In this document: positions 8,661-17,246 of the stretch, piece by piece
How the letters are laid out: every line of letters starts with the position of its first letter
How positions within the stretch are numbered: position 1 is the stretch's first letter
Source: Sphingobacteriaceae bacterium
Lineage (GTDB): Bacteria; Bacteroidota; Bacteroidia; B-17B0; Aurantibacillaceae
Direction: 5' to 3'
Assembly: GCA_002319075.1 (NCBI GenBank)
Contig: NVQB01000001.1
Coordinates: 2,480,001 to 2,544,000, forward strand
Length of the DNA: 64,000 nt
Translations under genes and position numbers: made by a program
Notes under the pieces: model-generated
What the model was told of the DNA's origin: nothing
What the model saw: the letters and a program-made list of their open reading frames with translations, nothing else
Database searches by the model: none

Positions 8661-9269
8661 ATGAAAAAATTAAAACTACTTCTGTTCTTCGTTACCGCTG
8701 CCCTGAATATGTTAGCGCAGGAAAAACCAAAGAAAATGCCGGACTTTTTTCGCAAAGAAGAAATCATTTATGACAACAAACGCTATAGAATTCACAATTG
8801 TTATCTCACACTAGGACCTGGTTTCTTGCAAACAAGTATTCGAAAGGAGGTACAAAGAACAATAGCTTTGGATTTTCAATTTCCTATCCGTCGTCATCAT
8901 TTTCAGGCGGGTGTGCAGATGAGTGGTGAGTCTTTTGGTTCAAACAACAATATACAAGGACATGTATGTTATGGCTGGCGGAAGGAAAAAACCCGCAATA
9001 ACCTTGCTGCATATGTGGGACCAAGTGTTTATACGGGCGTTGAAACAGGTTCTATGGGAGAAGCGGTTTTTTACCAGGGACTTGGCCTTTATGGTTGCGT
9101 TCAGGCCGTTACAAAACTTGCATACGACATTGGAATAGGTGCCGAACTCTTCGGCGACATCAGTCCAAAGCAAGGTATGGTAGGATTAAAACTGATAGTG
9201 TTTTTTTCAGGAGCTTATCGTGGCCCTAAAAAGAATGTCAATATAAATGTAAGGTCAGAAAATCCTTAG
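8661..9269 (+). CDS. Hypothetical secreted protein, probable outer-membrane beta-rich protein
   Basis: Family not recognised; 202 residues. An N-terminal signal peptide (basic start, hydrophobic core, cleavage near LAQE) is followed by a sequence rich in alternating polar and aromatic residues. Glycines recur in strand-turn patterns (YLTLGPGF, HFQAGVQMSG, AAYVGPSVYTG), resembling small outer-membrane barrel proteins of Bacteroidota. It is in line with the genes on either side, 16 bases after the MBL gene and 11 bases before the FAD oxidoreductase. Confidence 0.6.
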   Translation: MKKLKLLLFFVTAALNMLAQEKPKKMPDFFRKEEIIYDNKRYRIHNCYLTLGPGFLQTSIRKEVQRTIALDFQFPIRRHHFQAGVQMSGESFGSNNNIQGHVCYGWRKEKTRNNLAAYVGPSVYTGVETGSMGEAVFYQGLGLYGCVQAVTKLAYDIGIGAELFGDISPKQGMVGLKLIVFFSGAYRGPKKNVNINVRSENP

Positions 9270-9280
9270 CTTTATCTTTT

Positions 9281-10345
9281 ATGCTGGATTTTATAATTGT
9301 TGGCAGAGGTCTTGCGGCTACAACGCTGGCTCATAGCTTTGAAACACATAACCTGACGTTTAACATGGTGGGTGATGAAAACCTGAGCGCTTGTTCTAAA
9401 GTGGCTGCGGGTATCTGGAATCCCGTGGTTTTTAAGCGCCTGACAAAAAGTTGGTTGGCTGATGAGGTGGTTGACCATCTCAATCTGTTTTATTCTGAGT
9501 GTGAAAGCAGGATAGGCGTCAAAGTAATGACTCAAAGGCCTATATTAAAGCCCTTTACAGAAGATCAGGAGAAAGCACTCTGGCTAAAAAAAGCCAGAAC
9601 TGATTTGGAAAACTTCTTGGATGAAAAAATTCACGAAGCTTCAGAAAAGGCGTTAACTAATTTTAAAATTACTAACGGTTATGGCCTTGTTAAAAATAGT
9701 GGAAATCTGAATGTTGTCTTATTTTTAGAAGCTTCGTCCCGCTATTTTAAGGATCAGATCAGAGATGAGGTTTTCGATTACCACCAATTAGAAATTACAG
9801 ACGAAAAGGTTTCCTACAAAGGACTGGAAGCGAAGACTATCATTTTTTGCGAAGGCTACCTTGTAAAAAACAATCCTTTCTTTAACTGGATTCCTTTAAA
9901 GCCGGCAAAAGGCGAAATAATCACGATTAAAGCCGAAGGACTAACCTTAAAAAATGAAATTTTTAATCGGAATGGTTTTTTAATGGATGTTTCTGAGGAG
10001 ACTTACAAAGTAGGGGCGACGTATGCATGGGACGATCTCACAGATCAGATAACCAGTAAAGGTCTTGAGGAATTGAAATCAAAAACCAGGCAAATGATTC
10101 AAAGCGATTACTCGGTAGTAAAACACGAGGCCGGAGTACGCCCGTCTTCTCTCGATAGGCGTCCGATCATAGGAAATCATCCTTTCTATAAAAATGCGCA
10201 TGTGTTTAATGGACTGGGAACAAAAGGAGTTATGCTGGCGCCGTATTTCTCAAAAAATTATGTAAATTTCTACTTACAAAAGGAACCGCTTCACACAGAG
10301 GTGGATGTAAAAAGGTTCTACCATTTTTATGGCAAAGAAAAATAA
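9281..10345 (+). CDS. FAD-dependent oxidoreductase (DAO family)
   Basis: A 354-residue flavoprotein of the D-amino-acid oxidase/glycine oxidase type. The FAD dinucleotide-binding motif is at the extreme N terminus (IIVGRGLAATTLA, residues 5-17). AAGIWNPVVFKRL follows, a conserved position after the Rossmann helix. The C-terminal half has HEAGVRPSSLDRRPIIG and NGLGTKGVMLAP, where the isoalloxazine ring is held in this family. The oxidised amine or amino acid is not predictable. The last 17 bases overlap the retropepsin-like gene, implying translational coupling. Confidence 0.83.
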   Translation: MLDFIIVGRGLAATTLAHSFETHNLTFNMVGDENLSACSKVAAGIWNPVVFKRLTKSWLADEVVDHLNLFYSECESRIGVKVMTQRPILKPFTEDQEKALWLKKARTDLENFLDEKIHEASEKALTNFKITNGYGLVKNSGNLNVVLFLEASSRYFKDQIRDEVFDYHQLEITDEKVSYKGLEAKTIIFCEGYLVKNNPFFNWIPLKPAKGEIITIKAEGLTLKNEIFNRNGFLMDVSEETYKVGATYAWDDLTDQITSKGLEELKSKTRQMIQSDYSVVKHEAGVRPSSLDRRPIIGNHPFYKNAHVFNGLGTKGVMLAPYFSKNYVNFYLQKEPLHTEVDVKRFYHFYGKEK

Positions 10346-10775
10346 GATTAGATTAATCGGACGCAGGGAATTTATAAATTTTCTGAGCCTTGACATTTCG
10401 CAGGTGGAAGCAAAAATTGATACAGGAGCTTATACGTCTTCTCTACATTGCGAAAACATCACCATAAATTATGAAAATTCAAAACCAATTCTTTATTTTA
10501 CTATAGAGCTGGGAGAGCCTAAAACCTTTCGCTTTGAAGAGTATACGCAAAAGAAAATAAAAAATTCTTTTGGCGAAATGGAAGAACGCTATGTTATTAA
10601 AACACTTGTGCAAATTGGAAGAAAAAAAATTAATGCAACTATTTCTCTTAGCAACAGGGATAATATGCGTTACCCGGTGCTTATTGGCAGAAGGCTGCTA
10701 AAGGCAAAATTTTTAATCGATGTAAATCAGATTCACACTAACGGATTCAATTTAAAAAAGTCCCCTACACTTTAA
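10329..10775 (+). CDS. Retropepsin-like aspartic protease of the RimK neighbourhood (DUF785)
   Basis: A 148-residue protein of the family once called putative ATP-dependent zinc protease and now grouped with retropepsin-like aspartic peptidases (RimB-like). The catalytic motif is [10 protein letters not shown] starting at Asp31. The C-terminal signature is [19 protein letters not shown]. The N-terminal IGRREFINF strand is also typical. Family members are encoded beside rimK, as here (11 bases upstream), and are thought to process or regulate the glutamylated product. No signal peptide is seen. It overlaps the preceding oxidoreductase gene. Confidence 0.85.
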   Translation: MAKKNKIRLIGRREFINFLSLDISQVEAKIDTGAYTSSLHCENITINYENSKPILYFTIELGEPKTFRFEEYTQKKIKNSFGEMEERYVIKTLVQIGRKKINATISLSNRDNMRYPVLIGRRLLKAKFLIDVNQIHTNGFNLKKSPTL

Positions 10776-10786
10776 ATTCAACTACA

Positions 10787-11683
10787 ATGAAAATCGCTGT
10801 ATTATCCCGCAATAAAGGTCTTTATTCTACCAAGCGTCTAATCGAAGCAGGTGAAAACAGAGGTCACGAAATGGTTTTGCTTGACCATATGAAATGTGTT
10901 CTTGTCATTGAACAAGGCCGACCGCATATTTATTTTAATGGTAAAGAAGTAGTTGGTGTCAATGCCGTTATTCCTCGCATTGGTGCTTCTGCTACGTTTT
11001 ACGGATCGGCCGTTGTTCGCCAGTTTGAAATGATGAAAATATTTACCGCAGTTGAATCACAGGCATTGGTACGTTCGCGTGATAAGCTGCGTAGCTTACA
11101 GATTCTGGCCCGCGCGGGTATAGGTATCCCCAAAACAGCTTTTGCGTCTTCACCAAAGGATAGAGACATTGACAATGTAATCGAGAATATTGGTGGCGCA
11201 CCTTGTGTAATCAAGCTATTGGAAGGCACTCAGGGTATTGGTGTTATCCTTGCAGAAAATCAAAAGGCCGCTAAAAGTGTTGTGGAGGCTTTTTTAAAAT
11301 TAGAAGCGAACATGTTGGTGCAGGAATTTATTAAAGAGGCCGGGGGCGCTGATCTGCGGGTGTTTGTGGTAGACGGACAAATTGTGGGTTCTATGAAACG
11401 GCAAGCCAAAGAAGGAGAATTCAGAAGTAATTTGCATCGGGGTGGGTCTGCATCTCTCATTGATCTTACCGCCGAAGAGCGCTCAACAGCTATTAAATCT
11501 GCAAAGAAACTAGGACTTGGCATTGCCGGAGTCGATCTTCTGCAATCAAGCAGGGGGCCATTAGTAATGGAAGTTAACTCTTCGCCCGGATTAGAAGGTA
11601 TTGAAGGCGCTACAGGAGTAGACATAGCCGGAAAAATTATTGAGTACGTTGAACGCAACGAATTTACGAAACCAGGTGAGTAA
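10787..11683 (+). CDS. rimK: RimK family ATP-grasp alpha-L-glutamate ligase
   Basis: ATP-grasp ligase that adds glutamate residues to the C terminus of ribosomal protein S6 or, in some family members, makes poly-alpha-glutamate. The 298 residues match the family length. The N-terminal domain is followed by [21 protein letters not shown]. The ATP-binding segment has [17 protein letters not shown], and the metal-binding motif [17 protein letters not shown] lies at the C terminus. A retropepsin-like gene precedes it and an AstE-like gene follows, the classic RimK gene set. A hairpin separates rimK from the AstE-like gene. Confidence 0.93.
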   Translation: MKIAVLSRNKGLYSTKRLIEAGENRGHEMVLLDHMKCVLVIEQGRPHIYFNGKEVVGVNAVIPRIGASATFYGSAVVRQFEMMKIFTAVESQALVRSRDKLRSLQILARAGIGIPKTAFASSPKDRDIDNVIENIGGAPCVIKLLEGTQGIGVILAENQKAAKSVVEAFLKLEANMLVQEFIKEAGGADLRVFVVDGQIVGSMKRQAKEGEFRSNLHRGGSASLIDLTAEERSTAIKSAKKLGLGIAGVDLLQSSRGPLVMEVNSSPGLEGIEGATGVDIAGKIIEYVERNEFTKPGE

Positions 11684-11694
11684 ACAATATAAGC

Positions 11695-11737
11695 CCCTGG
11701 CAGGATTTAAAAACAATAATCTTGTCAGGGTTTATTT
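11695..11737 (+). terminator. Hairpin with T-rich tail after rimK
   Basis: CCCTGGCAGGATT (11695-11707) can pair with AATCTTGTCAGGG (11718-11730), with two mismatches and a ten-base loop, and TTTATTT follows. It may be an intrinsic terminator or attenuator between rimK and the AstE-like gene. Confidence 0.5.
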
Positions 11738-11748
11738 AACCAAATGAA

Positions 11749-12705
11749 TTGAAAGTGCAAAAAACTATTACGATTAACGGACAGACTATTGAACCAGGAG
11801 AAACAAAAACAGTGGTCCTGAATTCATACGAATTGCATACACAAACCAAGCTCGAAATTCCGGTGGTTGTTATCCATTCGAAAGAAGAAGGTCCGGCAGT
11901 GTTATTGAGCGCCGGCATGCATGGTGAAGAAACAAACGGGATTGAGATTATTAGAAAAGTCATTACTAATCCTGAAGTACAGTATCTTAAAAGGGGTACT
12001 TTAATTGCTATTCCCGTTATCAATGTTATTTCTTTTTTATTCGGAAGCCGTGATTTGCCTGATGGACGTGACCTTAACAGGTGTTTCCCGGGAAATAAAA
12101 GAGGATCAATAGGAAGTAGAATTGCTTACGATTTAATGAAACACATTTTACCAATCATTGATTTTGGTATCGACTTTCATACTGGCGGGGCTAAGATCAG
12201 CAACTATCCACAATTGCGTTGCGTGTTCGATTTTCCGGACAATGTAGCTTTGGCAGAAAAATTTTCGGCACCGTTAATCATTGATGCTCCTTACAGAGAA
12301 GGGACTTTTCGTCATGAAGCCTCTTTAAAAGGTAAACCTATCCTGGTGTACGAAGGTGGCGAAAGTATGCGTTTTGATTACATCGCGATCCAGGAAGGTT
12401 TAAATGGATGTTTACGTTTGATGAATTCTTACGGGATGATAAATTTTGAAAGCTTAGGAAACGCGTCTGTAAAAATTAAAAAAGATACCTGGGTTAGGGC
12501 TAATAGCAGTGGATTGTTCCATATGACTGTGAGTAATGGCGCTCCCGTATCAAAAGGTGATCTTTTAGGAATTATTCACGATCCTTTTGGCGATGAGGAA
12601 GAAAAGATGTTAAGCCCTACAGATGGCTACATTGTTGGGATCAACAATCAGCCGGTGGTAAACCAGGGGGATGCTTTGATCCATATAGGGATCCGGGAAG
12701 AATAA
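11749..12705 (+). CDS. Succinylglutamate desuccinylase/aspartoacylase family protein
   Basis: Zinc carboxypeptidase-like hydrolase of the AstE/AspA family, 318 residues. The zinc site is GMHGEETNG (His58, Glu61) and GIDFHTGG (His144). The C-terminal ~80 residues are a biotinyl-like beta barrel (VSKGDLLGIIHDPFG, PTDGYIVGI) seen in the bacterial subgroup. The frame begins with TTG at 11749 or GTG at 11755; no usable ATG is in frame. Orthologues cluster with RimK and the retropepsin-like protease, which suggests a part in removing or trimming the glutamate modification; this is inference from gene order. Confidence 0.88.
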   Translation: MKVQKTITINGQTIEPGETKTVVLNSYELHTQTKLEIPVVVIHSKEEGPAVLLSAGMHGEETNGIEIIRKVITNPEVQYLKRGTLIAIPVINVISFLFGSRDLPDGRDLNRCFPGNKRGSIGSRIAYDLMKHILPIIDFGIDFHTGGAKISNYPQLRCVFDFPDNVALAEKFSAPLIIDAPYREGTFRHEASLKGKPILVYEGGESMRFDYIAIQEGLNGCLRLMNSYGMINFESLGNASVKIKKDTWVRANSSGLFHMTVSNGAPVSKGDLLGIIHDPFGDEEEKMLSPTDGYIVGINNQPVVNQGDALIHIGIREE

Positions 12706-12723
12706 AATTTCGTAAATTTGTTT

Positions 12724-12834
12724 ATGAGAAATTCAATTGACCTTAGCGACCTTTTCATCATCCTTTTTGTGGCGATGATCTTTGTTTCGGGTTGTGTGGT
12801 GGTTTTTAAATTTATGCGCGGAGGCAAACGATAA
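12724..12834 (+). CDS. Small membrane protein, 36 aa, coupled to tatA
   Basis: A short frame, ATG 12724 to TAA 12832-12834, encoding 36 residues. It has a polar start with two Asp, a hydrophobic stretch from about residue 11 to 28 (FIILFVAMIFVSGCVVVF) and a basic end (KFMRGGKR), which predicts one transmembrane helix with the C terminus inside. The stop codon overlaps the tatA ATG by one base (TAATG), a strong sign of translational coupling. TAAATTTG lies three bases before the start. No family is recognised. Confidence 0.55.
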   Translation: MRNSIDLSDLFIILFVAMIFVSGCVVVFKFMRGGKR

Positions 12835-13085
12835 TGGTACTGAATCAATTTATAGCATTTTTAAATTTAGGTGGCGGCGAAGTAGTCATGATCGTGTTAG
12901 TGATTCTGCTTTTATTTGGAGGAAAGGGAATTCCAACCATAGCTAAAACTTTAGGAAAAGGTATCAGGGAGTTTAAAGATGCCACCGACGGTTTGAAAAA
13001 AGATTTGCGGGATAGCACCAGCGGTATAACAGACCAGGTGACCGAACACATCCAGGAAGTAAAAAAAGAAATTGAAAAGGAGTAG
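12834..13085 (+). CDS. tatA: Twin-arginine translocase subunit TatA
   Basis: Pore-forming subunit of the Tat system that exports folded proteins. The 83 residues have the usual plan: a short polar N terminus, one transmembrane helix (about residues 17-29, VMIVLVILLLFGG), the hinge GGKGIP, then an amphipathic helix (IAKTLGKGIREFKDATDG) and a charged tail. It overlaps the upstream 36-residue peptide gene by one base. The partner tatC is 12 kb away on the opposite strand. No tatB is seen, as expected for a TatA/TatC-only system. Confidence 0.95.
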   Translation: MVLNQFIAFLNLGGGEVVMIVLVILLLFGGKGIPTIAKTLGKGIREFKDATDGLKKDLRDSTSGITDQVTEHIQEVKKEIEKE

Positions 13086-13303
13086 GGTCTCGACTACGCT
13101 CGACCTGACACTCGACTACGCTCGACCTGACACCTGAGTACGCTCGAGCTGGCACCTGAGTACGCTCGAGCTGCCACCTGAGTACGCTCGACCTGACACC
13201 TGATTACGCTCGACCTGACAGTTGAGTACGCTCGAGCTGTCACCTGAGTACGCTCGAGCTGGCACCTGAGTACGCTCGACCTGACACCTGACTACGCTCG
13301 AGA
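13086..13303. repeat. 22-bp direct tandem repeat array, 10 units
   Basis: The core GCTCGA recurs at 13098, 13120, 13142, 13164, 13186, 13208, 13230, 13252, 13274 and 13296, an exact 22-base period. The array starts immediately after the tatA stop codon. Units vary (ACCTGACA or AGCTGGCA after the core), but all keep TACGCTCGA. The same core is in the 26-bp array at 1.0-1.3 kb. Open frames seen on the reverse strand here are only a product of the repeats. Confidence 0.95.
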
Positions 13304-13334
13304 AACGAACCTTCAAAACTAACAACGTAAAAAA

Positions 13335-13796
13335 TTGAACCTAAAAATTTTAATATTTCTTTTCATTTTAAGTTTTTTCGGAATACTTTCAGCGCAACCT
13401 GTCGAAAAGATCAGATTCAAAAAAGATCAGTCGCTTATTTATTTTTTTCAGAAAGGCTCTAAAACTGACACGCTTCACAAAAACCGAGATAATTTTTTTT
13501 ATCTGATCGTTCCGGATTCTATTAAAAAAAATTTATCCATCGCTGTTGAAAACGGTCAGCTGATGGCCACAGTAAACGACAGCCTTGTAAAATTTAATTA
13601 TTTGCCAGGGTTTAAGTATGAATCTTTTTATACGGCCAAAGATGTAAACGCAGGTAAAAAAGCGAAGCCCGAATACGAGTATAAAACCATGGTAGATGGA
13701 ATTTCTATTCTGCCGGAAAATAAAATAAGTATTAGTTTGATCAATAAACAAACCGGCGGTTTGATCCTTGAGAACGTGTTTTTCTATACGAAATAG
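13335..13796 (+). CDS. Hypothetical secreted protein
   Basis: Not recognised; 153 residues. The start is TTG at 13335, since no in-frame ATG precedes the signal sequence. An N-terminal hydrophobic stretch ends near ILSAQP, a likely signal-peptidase I site. The mature part is Lys-rich and beta-like (KDQSLIYFFQKGSKTD, YLIVPDSIKKNLSIAVENG, DSLVKFNYLPGFKYESFY). It lies directly after the 22-bp array and converges with punA, ending 4 bases from the punA stop. Secreted or periplasmic location is inferred from the leader. Confidence 0.6.
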   Translation: MNLKILIFLFILSFFGILSAQPVEKIRFKKDQSLIYFFQKGSKTDTLHKNRDNFFYLIVPDSIKKNLSIAVENGQLMATVNDSLVKFNYLPGFKYESFYTAKDVNAGKKAKPEYEYKTMVDGISILPENKISISLINKQTGGLILENVFFYTK

Positions 13797-13800
13797 ATCG

Positions 13801-14616
13801 CTAGATCCTCTTCACTAATTCTTTCATAATCAGCGTCATCTTTGGCTCCTGAAGGCTGGCAATATGTAAAACCTCTTCGTGTGTTACGGTTTGCACTTTT
13901 CCTTCTACACCTAAATCGGTAACAATGCTGATTCCAAAAACATCCATGCCGGAGTGTTTTGCTACAATAACTTCAGGAACAGTACTCATACCTACTACGT
14001 CCGCGCCTATGCGCCAGAGCCAGCGGTATTCGGCAGGGGTTTCAAAGCATGGTCCGGTTAAACCGGCATAAACACCTTCGCTGATTTTAATATTATTTTC
14101 TTTGGCAATTTGTTTTCCTAATTCTACATAGGTTTTTTTGTATGTCTCGCCCATGTCCGGAAAACGCACTCCTAAAGAGGCTTCGTTTCTTCCTATGAGT
14201 GGATTGGTTGGAAATAAATTAATATGATCGTTGATGATCATTAATTCTCCGACTTCGAAAGTGGGATTCATTCCACCGCAGGCATTGCTCACGCAAAGTG
14301 TACGCACACCTAAAGCTTTCATGATTCTTACAGGAAAAGTTATCTGCTGCATGGTGTAACCTTCGTAAAAATGAAAGCGACCTTGCATGGCCACTACTTT
14401 TTTTCCACCCAGTTCTCCGAAAATGAGTTTGCCACTGTGGCCTTCTACGGTACTGGTCGCAAAGTTAGGAATGTCGGTATAAGGAATAATAAATTCGGCT
14501 GTGATCTCTTTTACTAGTCCGCCAAGTCCTGTGCCCAATATAATACCAACCGAAGGCAGAAAGTTGTTGGTTTTTTCACGTATACTTTTGGTGGTAAATT
14601 CTATTTGTTCTAACAT
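13801..14616 (-). CDS. punA: Purine nucleoside phosphorylase (trimeric type)
   Basis: Phosphorolyses inosine, guanosine and their deoxy forms to base plus (deoxy)ribose-1-phosphate in purine salvage. The 271 residues fit the trimeric PNP/MTAP family: phosphate loop GTGLGGL (28-34), VEGHSGKL, GRFHFYEGY, the SNACGGMN segment, GPCFETPAEYR and the base-binding VVGMSTVPE. The start ATG at 14616 lies inside the lpxK coding region (41-base overlap), suggesting cotranscription and coupled translation with lpxK. Confidence 0.95.
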   Translation of the reverse strand: MLEQIEFTTKSIREKTNNFLPSVGIILGTGLGGLVKEITAEFIIPYTDIPNFATSTVEGHSGKLIFGELGGKKVVAMQGRFHFYEGYTMQQITFPVRIMKALGVRTLCVSNACGGMNPTFEVGELMIINDHINLFPTNPLIGRNEASLGVRFPDMGETYKKTYVELGKQIAKENNIKISEGVYAGLTGPCFETPAEYRWLWRIGADVVGMSTVPEVIVAKHSGMDVFGISIVTDLGVEGKVQTVTHEEVLHIASLQEPKMTLIMKELVKRI

Positions 14617-15664
14617 ACTTTAAAATAAGCTCATTCAACTCTTCTTCCTTGTCTTTAAATGTAATTTCGAGAGGCAGGATATAAATGTTCATGCGTTTTG
14701 CCACGTCCCAAAGTCCGGGATTTTTTAGGCGCATCAAATCTTTCTCAGTAGTCACCAATATCTTATTTCCACCCTCAAAACTGTTGTAATAGCGTTCAAT
14801 ATCTTCGAGATCTTTCAGGGTATATTCGTGATGATCAGAAAAAGGTAAATGTTTTACTTCTGCAGAATATTCTTTCAGATAATTGATCATAGGTTGGGCA
14901 TTCGCAATACCAGCGAAAGAAATCACACGGTAACGAAACAACTCGTTCAGAGTATCCAGTTTTTTGTTTTTGTTATCTAAAGCATAAAGTTCTCCGTACT
15001 TTAAATAACTAAAGAACACACGCTGGTGCGCCTTAGGAGCAATATCTTTAAGTATGTTTCTTATTTCTACAGGACTGGTCCTTTCGGGAGTCTTACTTAT
15101 GATGATCAGATCTGCACGAATAATCCCACTCTTAAATTCCCGTAAAGTTCCTGCGGGAAGCATCATGTCTTTAAAATACAGATTGTTGTAATCGCTCACC
15201 ACTATATTGAGTCCACATCTTACAGAGCGGTGCTGAAAAACATCGTCGAGCAAGATGATTTTCGGTGCTTTTTCTTTTAAGGCCATCAGGTTTTTAATGC
15301 CATTCACCCTTCTTGCATCAACAGCTACCTGCACATTGTACTTTGTTTTGTACATCAGGGGTTCATCACCGATATCTTCGGCAGTGCTATTTTCGTCAGC
15401 CAAAACATAGCCTTTTGTTTTACGCTTGTAACCGCGGCTTAAAGTAGCTATCTGCGAATCTTCTACGGTTAGTAACCGGATCAGGTATTCCACAAGGGGA
15501 GTTTTGCCCGCACCACCTACAGCAAGGTTTCCAACCCCAATGGTATGAATATCGAAACGTCTTTCTCTGAGAAGTCGCCAGTCGTATAAACTATTCCTAA
15601 AAAAAGTAATGATGCCGTAGAGAAATGCAATCGGCATTAACAGTATTTTTAACCCGTTATTCAA
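14576..15664 (-). CDS. lpxK: Tetraacyldisaccharide 4'-kinase LpxK
   Basis: Inner-membrane kinase that phosphorylates the 4' position of the lipid A disaccharide precursor. The 362 residues begin with a short hydrophobic helix, then the Walker A motif GGAGKTPLVEY (50-60) in the family context IGVGNLAVGG. Other family marks are SRGYKRKTKGYV, GDEPLMYKTKYNVQVAVDARR, the ILLDDVFQHR motif and, near the C terminus, FSDHHEYTLKDL and TTEKDLMRL. The start is TTG at 15664; the ATG at 15637 would cut off part of the N-terminal helix. The 3' end overlaps punA. Confidence 0.95.
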   Translation of the reverse strand: MNNGLKILLMPIAFLYGIITFFRNSLYDWRLLRERRFDIHTIGVGNLAVGGAGKTPLVEYLIRLLTVEDSQIATLSRGYKRKTKGYVLADENSTAEDIGDEPLMYKTKYNVQVAVDARRVNGIKNLMALKEKAPKIILLDDVFQHRSVRCGLNIVVSDYNNLYFKDMMLPAGTLREFKSGIIRADLIIISKTPERTSPVEIRNILKDIAPKAHQRVFFSYLKYGELYALDNKNKKLDTLNELFRYRVISFAGIANAQPMINYLKEYSAEVKHLPFSDHHEYTLKDLEDIERYYNSFEGGNKILVTTEKDLMRLKNPGLWDVAKRMNIYILPLEITFKDKEEELNELILKYVRTNRIYHQKYT

Positions 15665-15787
15665 ACAGGTTAAATATGCTTATTTTTTCTTAGAAATTGA
15701 AATTTGCAGAGAATTTGATGAAATAGCTGCAATAACGTTTTATGATCGCAGAATAACTCTGGCACAGTAATTGTGAAATTGCTAATC

Positions 15788-17215
15788 ATGAAAACCCAAA
15801 TTACCTTTCTGTTAGTATTTTTTTTCCTGCAAAGTTTTAAATCGCAGAATGGGATTTGCCTAACTCAGGCTCAGAATCCAAATGCCTCTCTAGTATCAAC
15901 TCCAGCGCTTGATAAGGGTGATTTTAATAATGATGGGAAAGAAGATATATGTGTGAGCGGATCTGACACTTCTTTATATGGGATTAGCGTTATCAAACTC
16001 TACTCTTCATCCGGATCTGGCAGTTTTACTGCTTCGACCCATACTTTAAATTTCGCTAACAAGTTGAATGCTCGTAGAATTGATTTTCTAAAAACAGGTG
16101 ATTTTAATAGTGACGGCAAACCAGATGTATTTGCCCTCTGCCACTCAGATAGCATCTTTTATTTGAACGGAACTGGGAATGGAAGTTTAAATGCGGCTGT
16201 CAGTTTTTCTTTGCCTTATGAACCCACGGCTTTACTAATTAATGATTTTAACAGTGACGGTAAAAACGATTTGGTTGTAACAAGCAATGTTACACCATCC
16301 GTTTCTATTCTTTTCGGAAACGGTACAGGCGGATTCAGCAGCATCAATCATTACAGCCTTGCATTGCCCGCAACTCAATTGGTGTCGGGCGATTTTAATA
16401 ATAATGGCACGCTGGACATCTATTTAATTACCGGTGGTAACTCCTATTTTATGAAAGGTTCCGGCACCGGTGGATTTACAATAACCCCCACATTTAGTTT
16501 AGACTGTGGTAGTTTAAAAGTAGAAGACATTAATTCGGATAATAAGCTGGACCTTGTTTACAGCGATTTAACAAGTAGTAAACTCTGTGTGCGAATGGGC
16601 AATGGTAATTTTACATTTAGTTCTGTAACTACATACTCTGTAAATAAAATAAAAGGAGGTTCCAGCATCACTGCTGTGGGTCCAGTTGAAATAGCTGATT
16701 TTAATAAAGACGGCAATAAGGATATAGCTGTTTTATCTGACGACATGAACATAAGCGTTTTTCTAGGAGCCGCAAATGGAGTTTTTTCGAATTCAGCAAC
16801 CTATACTCTTAATTCCACAGGGTTTTATTTGATTGTGTTTAATTTGATTGCGGCTGATATTAGTGGAGATGGAAAGCAAGATATTGTTGTGCTAGCCGGG
16901 GATATGGGTCAAACATATCTCGGAGAACTAAAAGTTTTTCTAAACTGCAACACAGTTGGAATTAACAAAGAATATTATATAGCAGGGAAAATCAAACTCT
17001 TCCCAAATCCCGCAAAAGATTATTTGCAAATAGAAACATCAGAAAACACCTTTAATCGCATTTTTATTTATAACGAACTAGGGCAGCTGCTAAGAGAAGA
17101 AGAATTAGAAAACAACACTCTAAACATAAGTGAACTTTCAAACGGAGTTTATTCTCTTGTTTTAAAAGATAAAAATTCTTTAACTGTCAGTAAATGCTTT
17201 ATTATCGCCAGGTAA
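15788..17215 (+). CDS. FG-GAP/VCBS repeat surface protein with T9SS sorting domain, copy 1
   Basis: A 475-residue exported protein. The signal peptide ends near SFKSQNG. Seven calcium-loop motifs of the FG-GAP/VCBS type follow at regular spacing (DFNNDGKED, DFNSDGKPD, DFNSDGKND, DFNNNGTLD, DINSDNKLD, DFNKDGNKD, DISGDGKQD), predicting a beta-propeller. The last ~75 residues (LFPNPAKDYLQIE, NELGQLLREE, LSNGVYSLVLKD) are a type A T9SS sorting domain. The ATG at 15788 is chosen because it matches copy 2; a GTG at 15773 is also in frame. The next gene is a tandem duplicate, and 33 bases before the ATG are also shared. Confidence 0.88.
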   Translation: MKTQITFLLVFFFLQSFKSQNGICLTQAQNPNASLVSTPALDKGDFNNDGKEDICVSGSDTSLYGISVIKLYSSSGSGSFTASTHTLNFANKLNARRIDFLKTGDFNSDGKPDVFALCHSDSIFYLNGTGNGSLNAAVSFSLPYEPTALLINDFNSDGKNDLVVTSNVTPSVSILFGNGTGGFSSINHYSLALPATQLVSGDFNNNGTLDIYLITGGNSYFMKGSGTGGFTITPTFSLDCGSLKVEDINSDNKLDLVYSDLTSSKLCVRMGNGNFTFSSVTTYSVNKIKGGSSITAVGPVEIADFNKDGNKDIAVLSDDMNISVFLGAANGVFSNSATYTLNSTGFYLIVFNLIAADISGDGKQDIVVLAGDMGQTYLGELKVFLNCNTVGINKEYYIAGKIKLFPNPAKDYLQIETSENTFNRIFIYNELGQLLREEELENNTLNISELSNGVYSLVLKDKNSLTVSKCFIIAR

Positions 17216-17246
17216 CTCTGGCACAGTAATTGTCAAATCGCTAATC

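Noticed and set aside
12973-13325. Open frames on the minus strand with repeated RTQV and AYSG words
   Set aside because: They are translations of the 22-bp array; 22 is not a multiple of three, so the peptide words cycle through frames, and there is no ribosome-binding or family evidence.
15773-15788. GTG start five codons upstream for the first FG-GAP protein
   Set aside because: The duplicate gene has no equivalent in-frame start and both share MKTQITF as the signal-peptide N terminus, so the ATG at 15788 is preferred.
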